A stretch of DNA of 64,000 nucleotides from Anarhynchus alexandrinus (taxonomy: Eukaryota > Chordata > Aves > Charadriiformes > Charadriidae), in contig VUYV01000041.1 of assembly GCA_008711295.1 (NCBI GenBank), forward strand, positions 496,001-560,000, in the 5' to 3' direction. The translations under genes were made by a program, and so were the position numbers. Every line of letters starts with the position of its first letter. Positions within the stretch are counted from its first letter, which is position 1. Below, one piece after another: positions 23,901-37,548 of this stretch. Below the pieces are notes generated by a model. It was not told where the DNA came from and made no database searches. It saw nothing but the letters and a program-made list of their open reading frames with translations.

Positions 23901-25744
23901 GGCATGCTGGCTGGTAGCTTCAGCAAACGGGGTAAGCAGTGAAGATATGTGCTGAACTACCTCATCAGCGCTAAAGTTGTCTGTGACTTTCTTCCAGTAG
24001 CAGTGAAAGCGCTGCTGGTGAGAAAGTGGAGATCTTTACACTGCAGTTCCCTTGCTGTGTCTGTTTTTGAAAATGCGCTGTTAGTATTCCAGTTACTGGC
24101 ACTAAACATGGGGACCTAACGTTTGCCGAGAACATTTTTTCTACCCAAGTCTCATAAAACACCGTTTCACAAAACTAAATAAATAATTAAAAAAGGAAAT
24201 CCTGTTTGCTTTACTTTCATAATGGTGATGGTACTTCCAAACCAACTCTCCTGCTGCCTGTAGCCACCTCAGCCACTCCACTCCAATGAACGTGAACACC
24301 TATGCTGCCAAACGGCAGCTCCACAGCTCCAACTTTTCTGTCCCCTTCAGACCATGACAGGCATATATCCGCAAATGATCCAAACAGAATGATATATAAT
24401 AATTTTATCATATACATGCTTTTGACCTATCATTTGGGAGATAGACTGGTGCTAGTGTATAGTCATGTATTTTTAGGCAGTGAAATTTAACAGCAATGCA
24501 CAGTAGCGTGTACATTGCTACAGAAGATATTATGAATTCCCCCTCTGGTTTTAGAACAGCTTAAATATGCAAGCCCTTTTCTCCCCCTCATGTTCCATTT
24601 TATGGAAAAAAATCGAAATGGTTTGATAATTCATAATCCCTTTAGGAGCTGAAAAAATGTGGATATACAAATACTTTTATCCCAAATATAATAGAACCAC
24701 ATATTGTGAAAACTGAATGCTGTGAAATTCTAAGCGAGAGTCTGCACACAACTCAGTGGGTCCACAAGCCACTTTGGACCAAGAGGCTGGTTTAGGTAGG
24801 GCTCAAAGGTGAGATAAGATAACTCCTTTAACCTTCTGAAGATAGACACTCAAAAACTGAGGTGCCCAAAAATAAGAATTTTCATTCAAAAATGGGACCT
24901 GACTATGTTTTAGTGTGGCAAGATGGAAGCATGCTCAGAGACCGTTTCTGTTCAGTAATAGTAATTTTATTACCAATTGTCACATCAAGCCACCGAGTAT
25001 GCTCTAGCTTTGAATAATACAAGCTGTAGATCAATATTGCAGAAACTGCTCTTTGGAAGCTTTTAGGCCTGTCAGTAATATTGAAGAGTGAATTTCCTTA
25101 AAAATTCTTACCAAAAATGTTTAAAAGAAGTATAGGGCATTTCCACATGTTAGCAGTGGTGGAAAAAATTATTGGTATCAGAGAATACACCTTAATAAAA
25201 ATCCCGAATAGAAAATATCTGTTTTGCAGAGACTTGCAAAGCAGAAAAATTTGAGTATGAAAAACCAAGAACCTTTCTGCATCTAATACTAGGTGTTATG
25301 CCTTTACACCATGTATTCTGTACTCAGTAAGGCTGGCAGACAATTTACAAATCTTTGCTTCAAGGAGGCCATCCTACAGAGACCACACAGCCCAGAACTT
25401 TTTATCAGGTTAAATGCTAAATTCAGTAACTACATAGTGGATCAGCAACTCTGTCTCAGGAAACTCACTGATTTCTGGCTTCCACATTATGAGAATTAAA
25501 ATGAGAGAATCCAATCATTTTTTAAGAGTTATTGTAAAATGAATTTTTAAAAATATTTTAAAAAGCCAGAGTTTTCTTAGTATTTTGACTTCACTGCAAT
25601 GGCGATGAAAATAAGTTTCATACATTGAAGCAAATGATGGGAATTAATGAAAAAAGCTTTTTTTTTTTATTTTTTTAAATAAAGCTATTTACTGCTCTTC
25701 TACAAGAAATCCATCTTCTCAGTGTAATTGGTAGGAAACAGCCA

Positions 25745-26040
25745 TAAGAGCCTTTGCCAGCTTTGGTCATGATCCTGAGGGCACCCCCAGCCCTGACTGC
25801 CCCTGCCTGGAGCCCAGGGGCTCCCTCTACCCTGCCCAGATCCCAGGACCCCATTTCAGCCCCCCGGGGGCTATCAGCTCCTGCCCCCGTGATGCCACAG
25901 CAGGGCTGGTCTCCTCTCCCCTGCCCAGCCACAGCCCCACTACAGCAGGGGAGGACCCAATGACCACGGCTGGGGCTGCCCCTGGTGCCCCCCAGCTGCC
26001 CCGATCCTGGCTGAGGCTGTGGCATGGGTACAGGCTGTGA
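25745..26040. other. GC-rich island in ANO4 intron, possible old retrocopy on the minus strand
   Basis: About 300 bases are rich in CCCCAG and CCTGCCC words, with an abrupt change to AT-rich flanks. Read on the minus strand, GC-rich sequence passes through about 70 ordinary bases into GCTTTATTT and then an A-rich run at 25680-25655, like a decayed poly(A) tail. The minus-strand frame at 25675-26025 (116 codons) matches no family I know. Confidence 0.45.
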
Positions 26041-29000
26041 GTAGGCAGCAACAGGGAATTCTGGTTTAAATCTGACAGATAGTTCATGCAGATCCTTGAC
26101 ACCTCTGCTCTCTTGTTTACCAGTTTGGTTTAGGTCAGATGCATCACCCTGTTTTGCAATCCCCTACTTTACAGTATGTGTCTATAGCCATTTTCAGGTT
26201 AGTATTTATTGTTTCTGAACTGTCTTTGATAGACTATAGATAATTTCTGAATATCCTGTGGTCAAGAAGAAACTGTTTTATAAAAGACTTACCAGAAATC
26301 TTTAGAAAAATGTGTTTAAGACTCAACCATGAACTATGGTACTTAAATGCAGAATTTAGCTCTGATGCAGTAGAAATGACTTTTAAGTCTTTTATAATAG
26401 TAGTATACTGTCATAAAAGTAAATAATGAGATGGTAAATCTTTATCTTCAGATGAACTCCAAGAGATTCAGTAGGATAGAAGGAAAAAAAAAAAAGTTTG
26501 TTTTAAGCAACTAAATTTAAAAAAATAAAATAGAATCTCTGCTACTGAATGATCACTCTTGGCAGTCTACCAAACAGAAAGATATACCAGCTAGCTAAAG
26601 GTGCACAATGCAGCTCCTGGGAAATGCTCTGGAAACTCATGTTAGCAAGGAAAAAAATGTGGTCTTTAAAGCATCGTTAGCTTCTTTTAATTTTCATTCA
26701 ATGCTAACAACAACTGGGAATAAAAGCAACAATGACTATTCAGAGCAACCACCCTAGAAAGAATATTTAGGCATTTATGCTAATTATTTGATATTCACAA
26801 CAAACTGCAGGTGACAAGACACTGTCCTGGACACATAACAAGCCTTTGCAAACTGGGTTGTACAGTCATAGCAATCCTTTTGTCTTTCCAGAAGAGAATG
26901 TAACTGAAAGACATAGAGATTAACTTCCCAACAGCAACTGTGTCTGGTCTGTACAAAGAAAATCACTGCCTCCAAGGGTGTAAAATCCGCATCCATATGA
27001 AATGGCTCTAAAATAATCCATAAATCAAAATGTTAACTCCTAAAAGACTCCTTGTTTAAAGCTATTTAGTTTTGAAATTACATTCAAATTACTAAAACAA
27101 TTTGGGATATTCAGTTTATATCCATTAATCACTTGCAAATATTTGCTTTACTTCGGGTAAAGGTAGGACTCACCTACATTTACACATTGACAGTGCAGAT
27201 GTTTGTGTCTAAGCTTCGGTAGTGATTCAAGTTAGCTCATCTCCCTAAATTCAGTCTGCAGGCAACAGAGGCAAATAGCCACTTCCAAGTCACAGGTCAT
27301 CTAATCTATATTAGACACCTAATCTAAAATAAGACAAGCTGGGCTCTAGACATGCTTACTACATTCTGTTGACTGCAAAGGGAGCTTAGACAATGAATTC
27401 AGATATTGACACCTTCATTGCAAACCCCTGTGTTTGAGTCAGATGAATGCCCTCTTTATGGCCACAGAAAAATGGCATACTTTTAAAAGAAATTAATTTT
27501 TTTTTTGAAGTTTAAGATTTGAGGATATAAGTAAACCTGTGCCATATTGAATGAAAATTTGGGGTTATTCAGCACAAGGATATCATCGGAGTATGACATT
27601 GAAGTATGACACAGTACCAAGGGAAGTTGAGATATGGCCATTTTAAAAAGAAGCTGCTATGGACAAACACTGTTAATAAATCTAATCTTGATATCTAACT
27701 GTTTTAAACAAATTGTCCATTTTTATTCTCCTCAGCCATGTTCCTGAAATGGAGAAGATAACTCATTCTCATATGCTAATATGGTCTCTTCCCAACTTGA
27801 ATTTGCTTATACTTGTTTGTCTATCATCTCATCTATTCAGCCTCTGAAAGACTATAGTGGTTTTTTCAGCCTCTCCAGTCCACATCCCAGCTGCTCCTAG
27901 GCCTATATCTGGGCTGTGCGGGTGAGGAGAAGAGGGGATAAGGTAAGATCATACTAAGGTTTCCTGATGGGAAAAGCTTTTAAAGTTACAAACCACAGAG
28001 TTCATCCTATACCTACAGCTTAATTAATCATGTGATTCAATTTCAAATGATTACCACCATCATTATACTAACCTGAGAGTTTCCCTTCAACCCCCAAACT
28101 AATGATTCCCTTCCCTTCCACCCCCAGCCCCACCATGATATGATCGGATTCTACCACTGTATGATTCCTTATTCATATAGCGAAAATCAGGAGTAGTGCA
28201 GGGTTTTACACATTCCTGTATGTCTTTTAGCATTCAAGAATGTAACTAGCTGTTTCTCACTTCAGAAAATTGCTACACAAAACATCCATTTTAAAATACA
28301 ACTGGAAAATAGGGAAACCAGGAAACCAGCTAGCAATGTCATCATTCCATGCTTTTTGATTCCTGGCCTGCATAAGAATTTTTAACCTATTATGGAAAAT
28401 TCCCACTGAAATTCCAGATTCTTTTGAATTCCAGAGTTCCGTCAGTTTTGGGGGTGGTGGTGGTGTCTTCGGCTGTTGTTATTGAGAGTTGTTAATGAGA
28501 CCAGTATTTCTCCTAGTGCATGTCTTGAGATCATTCTGCTGTTGCATTTAAGAAGGGTGGACCAATCAATTCTTAGTCCACAGCACATTACATGTGAAAA
28601 GAGATAGTTTCATACAGTATCTAAGATACACAGGCCTTCAGCTCTTGTGACAAGCATGTCATTTCTGATCCTAAAAATGACCAGATGCAAAAATGTGAAT
28701 ATACCCCAACACTTTGGAACAGCTGGAACTTCAAACCTAGTCTTAGATCCCAGACTGCAGCATTTGCCTGACATTATTAGTTCACGCAGCCATTCAAGAG
28801 GGTAAAGAATGGATTAAAGTAACAGGAATCTTAATATTTCTGATTACTTCTGCATAGGAAATACATACCACTGGAATCCTTAGGTACATAATAATTCAAA
28901 TCTTACTATGACTTCTCCGATAGTAAAAGATTTCTTACTGGCCCTTTCTTACTGGTCCTCAATAACCCATTGAACTTTCTCACAGATTTTAGTAATGCAT

Positions 29001-29112
29001 ACTCACTTATCATTCAGTTCATTGCTTTGTATGTTCCTTCAGTTATAATTTCAATGCATCTCAATTGATTCTTCTACCATAAACTCAATTTTGCATCCAA
29101 GGAATAACTTAC

Positions 29113-29223
29113 TTTCTTGTATTGCATTAAGAATTTCTGAAAAGTCCACATCTGTCTTCTCTATGTCTGGTTTTATCCATATTTGGGTTTCCAGCCGGTT
29201 AACCTGCAAATCCTCTCTTCCTT
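29113..29223 (-). CDS. ANO4: ANO4 exon B (residues 24-61)
   Basis: On the minus strand a strong acceptor (pyrimidine tract ending atttcttcag) is followed by 111 bases and a perfect donor, GAAA|gtaagt. Read in the phase set by exon A it gives E-GREDLQVNRLE...TDVDFSEILNAIQE. The tail DVDFSEILNAIQE is the conserved ANO4 N-terminal block. The middle (around TQIWIKPDIEK) differs from the mammalian protein as I remember it and seems about two residues longer. Both flanking introns are phase 1 and 111 is a multiple of three, so the exon could be skipped without breaking the frame. The first base of the next codon (A) is joined to TA in exon C. This is part of the disordered cytosolic N-terminus. Confidence 0.93.
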
Positions 29224-32200
29224 CTGAAGAAATTGAAGAGATTGATGGGGTTTGTGACAGCGCAGTAGAAAATCCAGTGAAGGGGCTTTCAGGTTAGGGA
29301 ACATACACATTGAATAAAGCTACTTATTTTTTTTCCCCCTAGCAGAACCAATTTTTTTTTTAAACTAAGCAGCTTTAGATATAACATGGACTGACTTAAA
29401 GCTAAATACAACGAAACAACAACATTCTTTGCTATCAGCAATGATGCAGAGTCACCACTGGTGAGTCCCTTGTTCAGGTAAACACATGCCGCCATGCCAC
29501 GAGCATCCGTTCTCCATACCATCTACAAAACTAGCTCTGAATTGTGAAAACAGACAAGAGGTGTTGCTACAAATGACAGAGCGCTACAGGAACAACCAGT
29601 GTAAAATAAAACACACTAATACACAAAGAACGAATTAAGTCTCAAGACAGAAAACAACCATTAGGACAAAAAGAGCATGGACAGCATATTTCAGCCATGG
29701 GACACCATGTGTTCTCACATGCCAAGCTGATGGCATGCCATGGTCTAGGAAGCACTCCAATACTGCTGTCCCTTTCAAAGGCAGTCACACTGGTATGTAA
29801 TGTCTGCTGTGTAAAAGCACTGCAGAACAAAAACATAGGCTAGTGGGTCACGGTTTCAAACTGATTTGCATACGTAAATAGGCACAAGATTTGCCTATAT
29901 CAGTGTTCTTTCAACATGAGAGAAGAAAGGAGCAAGTTTTGAAAACACACTGCTTCCACGTAAAGAAAGGTAGCTGCACGTCAAGAGTAGACAGGAAAAG
30001 GCGCTGGGCACACGGGCTTGAACTGCTGGCTACAGGGTACTCTGATACAGCCAGAGGCAAGGAGGGAGCTACTGGCCACATGGCCAGTTTTTAAAAAGCA
30101 GCAGCAAAACCTGACCTTTCACAAAGGCATCTGTGAGAAGTGATGCTCTCGAGTAACTAAAACACAGAGTTAGCAGAGAGCTGCAGCAGTCAGGGAGATA
30201 TCTGGGAAAGGACTTCAGAACAAAAGGTCATGGTGGAAGAAGAAACCTTCAGGTCATTTAGTCCATTACTATGCCTTCACTAGAGGTTATCACTCATGCT
30301 TTTGGTGGAAGCCTTTTCCTTTCTTCTGCAGTCTGCCTATAACAAGCTGGTCTTGTTTTGAATTCCCTCCTAGCCCATTGTATCTTCCCCCTCCCCTCAC
30401 CAAATGACTATCTCACCGCTGCCTTGATGAGAGCGATGAATTGCATTCCAGGGCACAAAACTACTCAACCCTATTTTAAAGATCCTTCTTCACTTTTCGG
30501 AAATACAGATCTTGAAATGGCTATACATACACCAGCCTCAGCCTTTTTTATGTCCCAATGTTAAATATTATAAATTCAAACCACCTCATGCTTGCCCCAG
30601 CGTATTCTTTTGTTCCACAGCAAAGACCCACTGTTAACATCAGAGACAGCTCCCCTTGTAGATTCCTGTAAAGTGATCTGTCATAGCAGCAGCAGGAATC
30701 AGCATTTAATGATGTAGAACAAAGAGAATTTCTTAAGTGAGACAGCTGATTATTCATATAATAGCAGCCTAGGGAAATCTGCAGATGGCCTCAGAGGTGG
30801 GCAGCTAGGATTTGCCCCAAAAGAGAATTCTGGGGACAAAGGAAAAATCCTGAAGCTGCTGGAAAAGACGTATAAACAATATGATGGAGGTAGAGAAGTA
30901 AGTAACAGACAGCAATTCAGTTAAGCAGCTTTGCAAGTGATATCATTTAGTTTCTTGTCAAATACTCAGCTACCACTTTTAACATACACAATTACGTATT
31001 TGCATCCTCAAATCCACCAGCCTTTCTTCTCCATTTCAACCCTAGTTAGAGAAAAATAATGATAATACTGACAAATATAAATTACCCACTCCTCCCCAAA
31101 GCCCTCCATCCTTGTCTCACCCAATCACTGCTCCTCAGAACACACGAAGGTAGCAGGATCCCTGCAGCATCTCCAACAGATCAGAACTAATTGGGCTGGG
31201 GAGAGAGGACGTGACAGCCAGCCAGCAATGGCTGTCCTGAAGTGTAGACATCAGATGGACTATCTAACTAAAGGCCTCTGAATAAAATGAAGCTGTTGGA
31301 GAATGTACATATTCAATTTCAAAGCCACTTTTTAATTATTGAAAAATACTGTCTAGAAAGTGGACAGAAAACGTCCAGCTTAAACCTGACTGTTCAACCT
31401 AAACACAGCCTACCAAGACAAGACAAGTTTTGCTGCATTTAAATCTCCTCTCCTGTATTTGACTTCTTTGCAGTATGGGGAGCTTCCAGCACTCCACACA
31501 AATGAAGATCTCATTTGCTTCTCTGATTCACAGTAGCCTTAATATCTGGCCTCACAGCACAAGTATCAGACCAACAACATCCTCCTCTGATTTCACCTAA
31601 AATTGTAGGCATAATCTTCTACCAGTCATTTGTGATTTAATGCATGGTTAATCACAAACTTGCCTTCAACAATGCAAGGAGAAAAAGAAATGTATCTGCC
31701 AACACCATAGTTTCTAAATAAGTGGTTACAGGAACACTTTCTTTTTTTCTCCTATAATCTTCATGGTGTCGATAAACAGATTTGAATCAGGGCACATTTG
31801 CTTCTACTCTCCTCCTTCTCTCTCAGCACCCACTTTGCAGGAGGGAGTGCTGCATTTTTTAGCTGAGAGAAACAACCCCTATGAGATGGGTCGTGGACTG
31901 GGCAACTTAATGATTGCTGATATGCTGGTAGTCAGAGGCTTTAGCCCAGCAGCTCTTTGGAAAAGGCCACAGTCTTCTCTCCCGTGTCCAAAGAGATTTA
32001 TTTTCTTTATCTTACCATACATCTCCAATACAACAAACCAAGATAGCATCTGGTGTCACTGTTGCTATTGAGGGATCACTAGCCTGGCTTTAGCATTTCT
32101 TTCTTGCTTTAGCAGCTGCTGATTTATGCTTTATCTGTGGCAGGTCCCACTGAGTAAACTCTAAGCAATATTGCCTGGGAGTCTGGGAGGGAAAGACCCT

Positions 32201-35200
32201 CTTTCCACAGAAACATAAGAAATAAACACACACAAATAAAAGTGAAGCAAATACTAGATTTACCAAATTTTATATGATTTTATTAAAAGATCAGTCTGAG
32301 ATTTTTCTCAACTTATTGAGATGTTTTAGTTCAAATAAAGTCAGATTTTAAATTAGCTTGTGGCATTCACTCTGATTTACTCATTGATGCATAAAGTAGT
32401 GCATAAAATAGCATAATTCTTCCTTTATTTGTTTCAAAGGGTCTCTACTAGTTAGGTTAGGAAAACAAATGAGATTTTAAAAAGGCATTTCGTTTTTAGA
32501 GGCTGAATGAGATAGCTTGTTCTAAACCTGAATTTTAACATACTTCTAAATATTAAAATGATCCCATGTATCTGATAAGCGAATTACGTAGCAAGGTAAT
32601 ATGATACTAATGTTAAACAGTGTCATTCCCACTGCAGTGAGAGAGATTTGGTGTCTGCTTTAAGAACATACTCGGGTTCTTTGCCGGCTGAGGCCTTGTT
32701 ACATGTATCCAGTATCTAGCCAATTATCACAATCAGCTTTTTGGACACGAACTTTACAAGCAAGTGTCTATTTTCTTGCACAGTAAACATCTGGAGCCAG
32801 ATTTTGAAAGCCTGCACGTTTTTATACATGCGCTATGATGTGCAAATCATATTTGCAGATGGATACCTCTCACACTGTTGTCTGAAATCGTGCATGAACA
32901 CTTGGGTGCACAGAAAAATGCACATAGTTTCAGTATTTGGCACCAAAGTAAAGAATACAAAATTAAGCTGATGGAACAAGTGCTGCTGTTTCTCAATGTG
33001 CAGTAAAGGGCTCATATTTACTCCATATTTTTGAATGCACATGTGAGAACAGAGCTGATCTTTGTAACTCACTGAGGCAGCCATGGCTTCTTGAAGAGTT
33101 TTACCACTTAGGTTCTGCTCATTGGTCAGAATAGAAATACTTGACTCAGTTACTTTCTGAAATCAGTCTCTCTTCTTTGCCCTCCCTCATTTCCAATTAA
33201 CTCAGCAAATGCAAACAAATGTTTTGCCTACAGCTCTAGAAGTTTCTGTAAAGAAAAATTTACAGCTTCAAAAGATCTGTCTGAAAAGGCAGCTAGCCAG
33301 CAACTTCTCTCAGTATAGTGAGCTGATTTTTGATTTTTTTTAAAAATCATTTTGGCAGTAAACACGTATTTCACAACGGTTGTACTTTGGCATGGACATT
33401 AAATATAAGTAGCAAATAACTAGTATGCCATGTGAGTAGATGCTCCTATCACAGGGCTATCTACCTCTAACAGGGCAATATTTGGCAAGAGCAAACATAA
33501 TTCTAATAGGAGCAGTTTTGGTTTGCTACATTAAGTACTGCCCACAGTTTCTGCAGAGAAGTTGCTCCTTCTCACCAGAGTCTCTTCTTTAAAGCAAGCA
33601 GAAAGCTGCTGCGCATGGTGCCCTTTTCACTAAAGGCAACCCCAGGTCAACATGGGGTGAAGGATCACCCTTACACAGGTACATTTTTTCACTGTGAGTG
33701 CTAGGCAGGTCATCTACAGTAAAATCAGTTTCAAATGGAAATTGTTTAAAGCGTTATCTATACATGTTAGTCAGAGCTATACACACGTGAAATCAACAGC
33801 TTTACTGATCTCTACTCTGGCATTATATTTTCTGTGACAGGAATGAAACAAAACATATGCCACAGTGGGTCTTCCCAGCATCCATCCGATGACTGTACTG
33901 GACAATTCACCTTAATGCATGAAAAACATATTTGTTCAATTACTGCATCAGAAAAAAAGAAGCTGTTCTCTGAGTCATAGGATATATGCAAATGTATATT
34001 AATATACACGTCTTCCTAGCAAGATAAAGTTGTCCTGAAAGCAGTGGCTCAGAGATAGCTGATTATGTATCATGAGGTGGAAGGCTGGCATGTCTCATAG
34101 CAAATCTTTAAAAGAAACATGCTTTTGCTACATTGGTCAGAGAGAAACTCAGATTGTTTTCTGTAAGAAATCCTATTTTGTTTTGATCCTCACCAACGAG
34201 CAAATTATTGCAATATTCTTTTTGCCTAAGCATTTTTCTCTCCTGCAGCATAAACTGGATACCAGTGTTACTCTGTACATCAATCTTATGGCAGTGATTA
34301 AATTAGATATATTTTCATATATTAAAATTATTCAGTTTCTTCCTGCTGCTCTTAAAACTGTCAAGTACAATAGTGCAGAGTTCCACACTGGAAAAGTATT
34401 GTTGATAAAAAAAAAATATCACATAACAATTAAAGAGAAGAAACAGAGGAATAAAGAAACAGAGTTGTAGGAGAAGGAAAAATTAGGTATGTTTAAAATA
34501 CATGTGGTCAGTAGCGACATTTTTGAAAACATAATCAATTATAATTTATGGGACTGTAATTAAAAAGGTCCAAAATTTAATATCGGTGGGATCATTTGAT
34601 TTCATCCTGGTCAGTTTCATATTAAATATGAAACACTGTGTCCTCTTGACTAACTGTAGCGTAGATATTGCCTTCCTCAACAGAAATAAAAAAGAGGAAA
34701 CAAAGAAGAGGACATTTCAGAGTTTCCTTACAACTCTTTTTTGCAGGTGGAAGAGTTTATCCTCTGCACGTACAGCTAAGACAGTTCCTGAAAGTACAGG
34801 CTGAGTCCATGTAGAAATGAGTTTTGCATGATGAAGGATAACTCTGTCTTTCATCGTTTGTTTTCCTCTTACACAGCTATGAAAAATGCAATATCAGCAT
34901 TTTTCAAGACCTATTTTTCCCCTCCCCACGGGGATTTAAGAACAAAATTGCTTGGAAATGTCAGAATGACTTTTGGGAGGTCGGGTTAACACTGATGATC
35001 TGCAGTGCACAGGGCAGTAACACTGGTGAGTCATGCTCACCTTTTCTCCTCCAGTCCTTGCATCCCATATGAACTCTACTAACTCACTGGGGCCTCAGTC
35101 CCAGCTGAGCCACTGCACACCGGCAAGGTGGCTACAGATACACCCATACAAGAGGGCAGTTCCCCAAGACCTGCACAGTTTCCCATCACAAGCCTCGCTT

Positions 35201-35270
35201 AAGTCAGGGCAAAGGCTGCATGTCTTCTTTCACAAGTATCTTCTCAGGATATGGTGCAGAAACATATATA

Positions 35271-35730
35271 GAATCATAGAATCATAGAATGGTTTAGGTT
35301 GGAAGGGACCTTGAAGATCATCGAGTTCCAACCCCCCTGCCATAGGCAGGGACACCTCCCACTAGACCAGGTTGCCCAAGGCCACGTCCAGCCTGGCCTT
35401 GAACACCTCCAGGGATGGGGACTCAACAACCTCTCTGGGCAACCTGTTCCAGTGCCTCACCACCCTCAAAGTGAAAAACTTCTTCCTAATGTTCAATCTA
35501 AACCTGCCCTCTTCCAGTTTGAAGCCATTCCCCCTTGTCCTGTCACTACATGCCCTAGTAAAAAGTCCTTCCCCAGCTCTCCTGTAGGCCCCCTTTAGGT
35601 ACTGAAAGGCCGCAATAAGATCTCCCCGGAGCCTTCTCTTCTCCAGGCTGAACAGCCCCAACTCCTTCAGCCTCTCCTCATAGGAGAGGTGCTCCAGCCC
35701 TCGGATCATCCTCGTGGCCCTCCTCTGGAC
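35271..35730 (-). mobile_element. CR1 LINE, 5'-truncated, ORF2 C-terminus in open frame
   Basis: The minus strand encodes a continuous CR1 ORF2 C-terminal stretch with [40 protein letters not shown] and [20 protein letters not shown], ending ...LGNLV at 35362. The 3' UTR and repeated ATCATAGAAT units (complement of the CR1 tail) follow. The frame has no stop over this whole part, which suggests a fairly young copy. It is truncated well after the reverse transcriptase catalytic region. Confidence 0.94.
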
Positions 35731-37254
35731 ACACATATGATGTCCTGCCTCCAGCTGCCCCTTCTCCACATGGAAGAAAAAGGCTCTGTTTTCAACCTGC
35801 AACTCTTTGGCCCACCAGCCCAGCACTTGACTCCTTTCTGGAACAAAACCCAGAAGCTTTCCTTCTGTCCTTGCTCCTCACAAGTAGCACTAAGCTTCCT
35901 CTACCTTACAGCTTCAACACAATTTCAGATTTCTACAAGGAGGGGGGGATGACGAGTTCCCTTTTCTTTTCATTTTGATGCTTGTTTCCAGTCTTCATTT
36001 TGAAGTTGGTAGCTGGGAGAAGGACAGGAAAAGTCAAGTGTTTAATTCTCTGTTTTGAAGAACTTGTTGACATATCTGTATACTTCAGATAGTGCATCAT
36101 ACCAGAGTAAGACCAGCTGTCTGCCACATCTGCAGTGTGTGTGTGGCATTGCCTGCACATATGTACGTGTAGTGACAAACTGGCAGTATCTTAAAGGCCC
36201 CAGTTTTCCCTAATTTGAAGCACTTTTACCTGTGTAGGTCACAGGATTTGCCACCATCTCTCTACAAAGCACACCCATGGTTGTGGAAGAATTATAAATA
36301 ATATAATGATGATACACGTTGAAAGAGAGGCCTTTAAAGATTTCTGATTTAAGTCAAAGCGCTCCCATCATAACAGCATTAATATAAAACGTGCTCCCAA
36401 GACTGAAAAAATCGGGTACCCTGTGGAAATTTTTGCAGACCTTTGAAAAATTTCTGACCTGGTAGATTGCCATATATGTCTAGAAATATGTAGGGACTTG
36501 GATATAAGTCTTGATAGACTTAATTGGTTCGCCAATTACCTTTAAAAAAGAGTATACTCTGTCACTCTTCAGCATAGCTAATCAAATCATCCACTATGCA
36601 GAAAACACTATTTCTCTTATTGGTTTTCTCACGGATTATGGATAAAATAATGTCTGTATGTTAGTGTCTGGGAATCAAAAGCTGAGTGTAAAAGCACAAA
36701 AACGCCTTGTTAGTTCTAACAATGCTTTGAAAATTATTGGAATAAATACATAGGGCTACTTCATTTCCCATAGGGAAGTCCAATGAATGTTAAGAAGAAA
36801 AAAAAATAATTCTAAACCCAAATCATCCTGTTTAGCACGAAGAACCTATACCATAGCTGTTTCTGTGCATGGTCATGTCAAGGGCATGGTTATAACAATA
36901 CTGGAATTATTTTTGAAAGGCGATTTAAAAATAGTTTCCCTTTGCATTGCAATACACTGTAAGGCATGACATGTGTTTAATTATGTTAATACAAACTCTT
37001 TTCTTATCTTCCAGAAACAGCAGTAGTGAAGGGAGGATTTCTAAACACCTAACACTAACTTATCACAGACTAAGGTATTTTGAAGACATATGGTGTTCAT
37101 TCTCCCCTCCATTAAACCCTGGCTGGCATCAGATGCGGAGAATTCCACTCAGCCAAATAACTACAGAGAAGTGGGAAGTCCTACATTCTGCTCTCACTGT
37201 CCATCTCTCTGTCACGCTGTGTATGCCTTTTCCACAGACAAAATGGTTGTATAT

Positions 37255-37318
37255 CCATTAAGGATATATATCCATTATATATACATAAGGATGTATATTA
37301 TATATACGTATATCCATT
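37255..37318. repeat. AT-rich simple repeat (TATATCCATTA / ATATAC units)
   Basis: Units of TATATCCATTA and ATATATAC alternate, including three occurrences of ATATCCATTA. The tract abuts the tripled CR1 edge at 37321. Confidence 0.8.
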
Positions 37319-37320
37319 AA

Positions 37321-37548
37321 GGCACTGGAACAGGTTGCCTAAGGCACTGGAACAGGTTGCCTAAGGCACTGGAACAGGTTGCCCAGAGAAGTTGTTGAGG
37401 CCCCATCCCTGGAGGTGTTTAAGGCCAGGCTGGATGTGGCCTTGGGCAATCTGGTCTAGTGGGAGGTGTCCCTGCCTATGGCAGGGGGGTTGGAACTTGA
37501 TGATCTTCAAGGTCCCTTCCAACCTAAACCATTCTGTGATTCTATGAT
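37321..37548 (+). mobile_element. CR1 LINE, short 3' end with tripled 22-bp 5' edge
   Basis: CR1 3' sequence runs from GGCACTGGAACAGGTTGCC to the tail ATTCTGTGATTCTATGAT. The first 22 bases occur three times in a row (37321, 37343, 37365) before the element continues. The repeated unit itself is CR1 sequence, so the duplication arose during or after insertion. AT-rich simple sequence lies directly upstream. Confidence 0.9.

Larger units (their letters stand above)
19950..29112 (-). other. ANO4: ANO4 intron between exons B and C
   Basis: This is a phase 1 intron bounded by good GT-AG sites. Its notable contents are two GC-rich islands (about 20560-20930 and 25745-26040) in an otherwise AT-rich background. 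I recognise no CR1 or LTR here, and the rest appears to be ordinary unique intron sequence. Confidence 0.9.

Noticed and set aside
34072..34470. 132-codon plus-strand frame
   Set aside because: Length is within chance for this much AT-rich sequence. It is Lys/Ile-rich low-complexity with no motif, inside an ANO4 intron on the other strand.
35299..35598. 99-codon plus-strand frame
   Set aside because: It is the antisense shadow of the minus-strand CR1 at 35271-35730.
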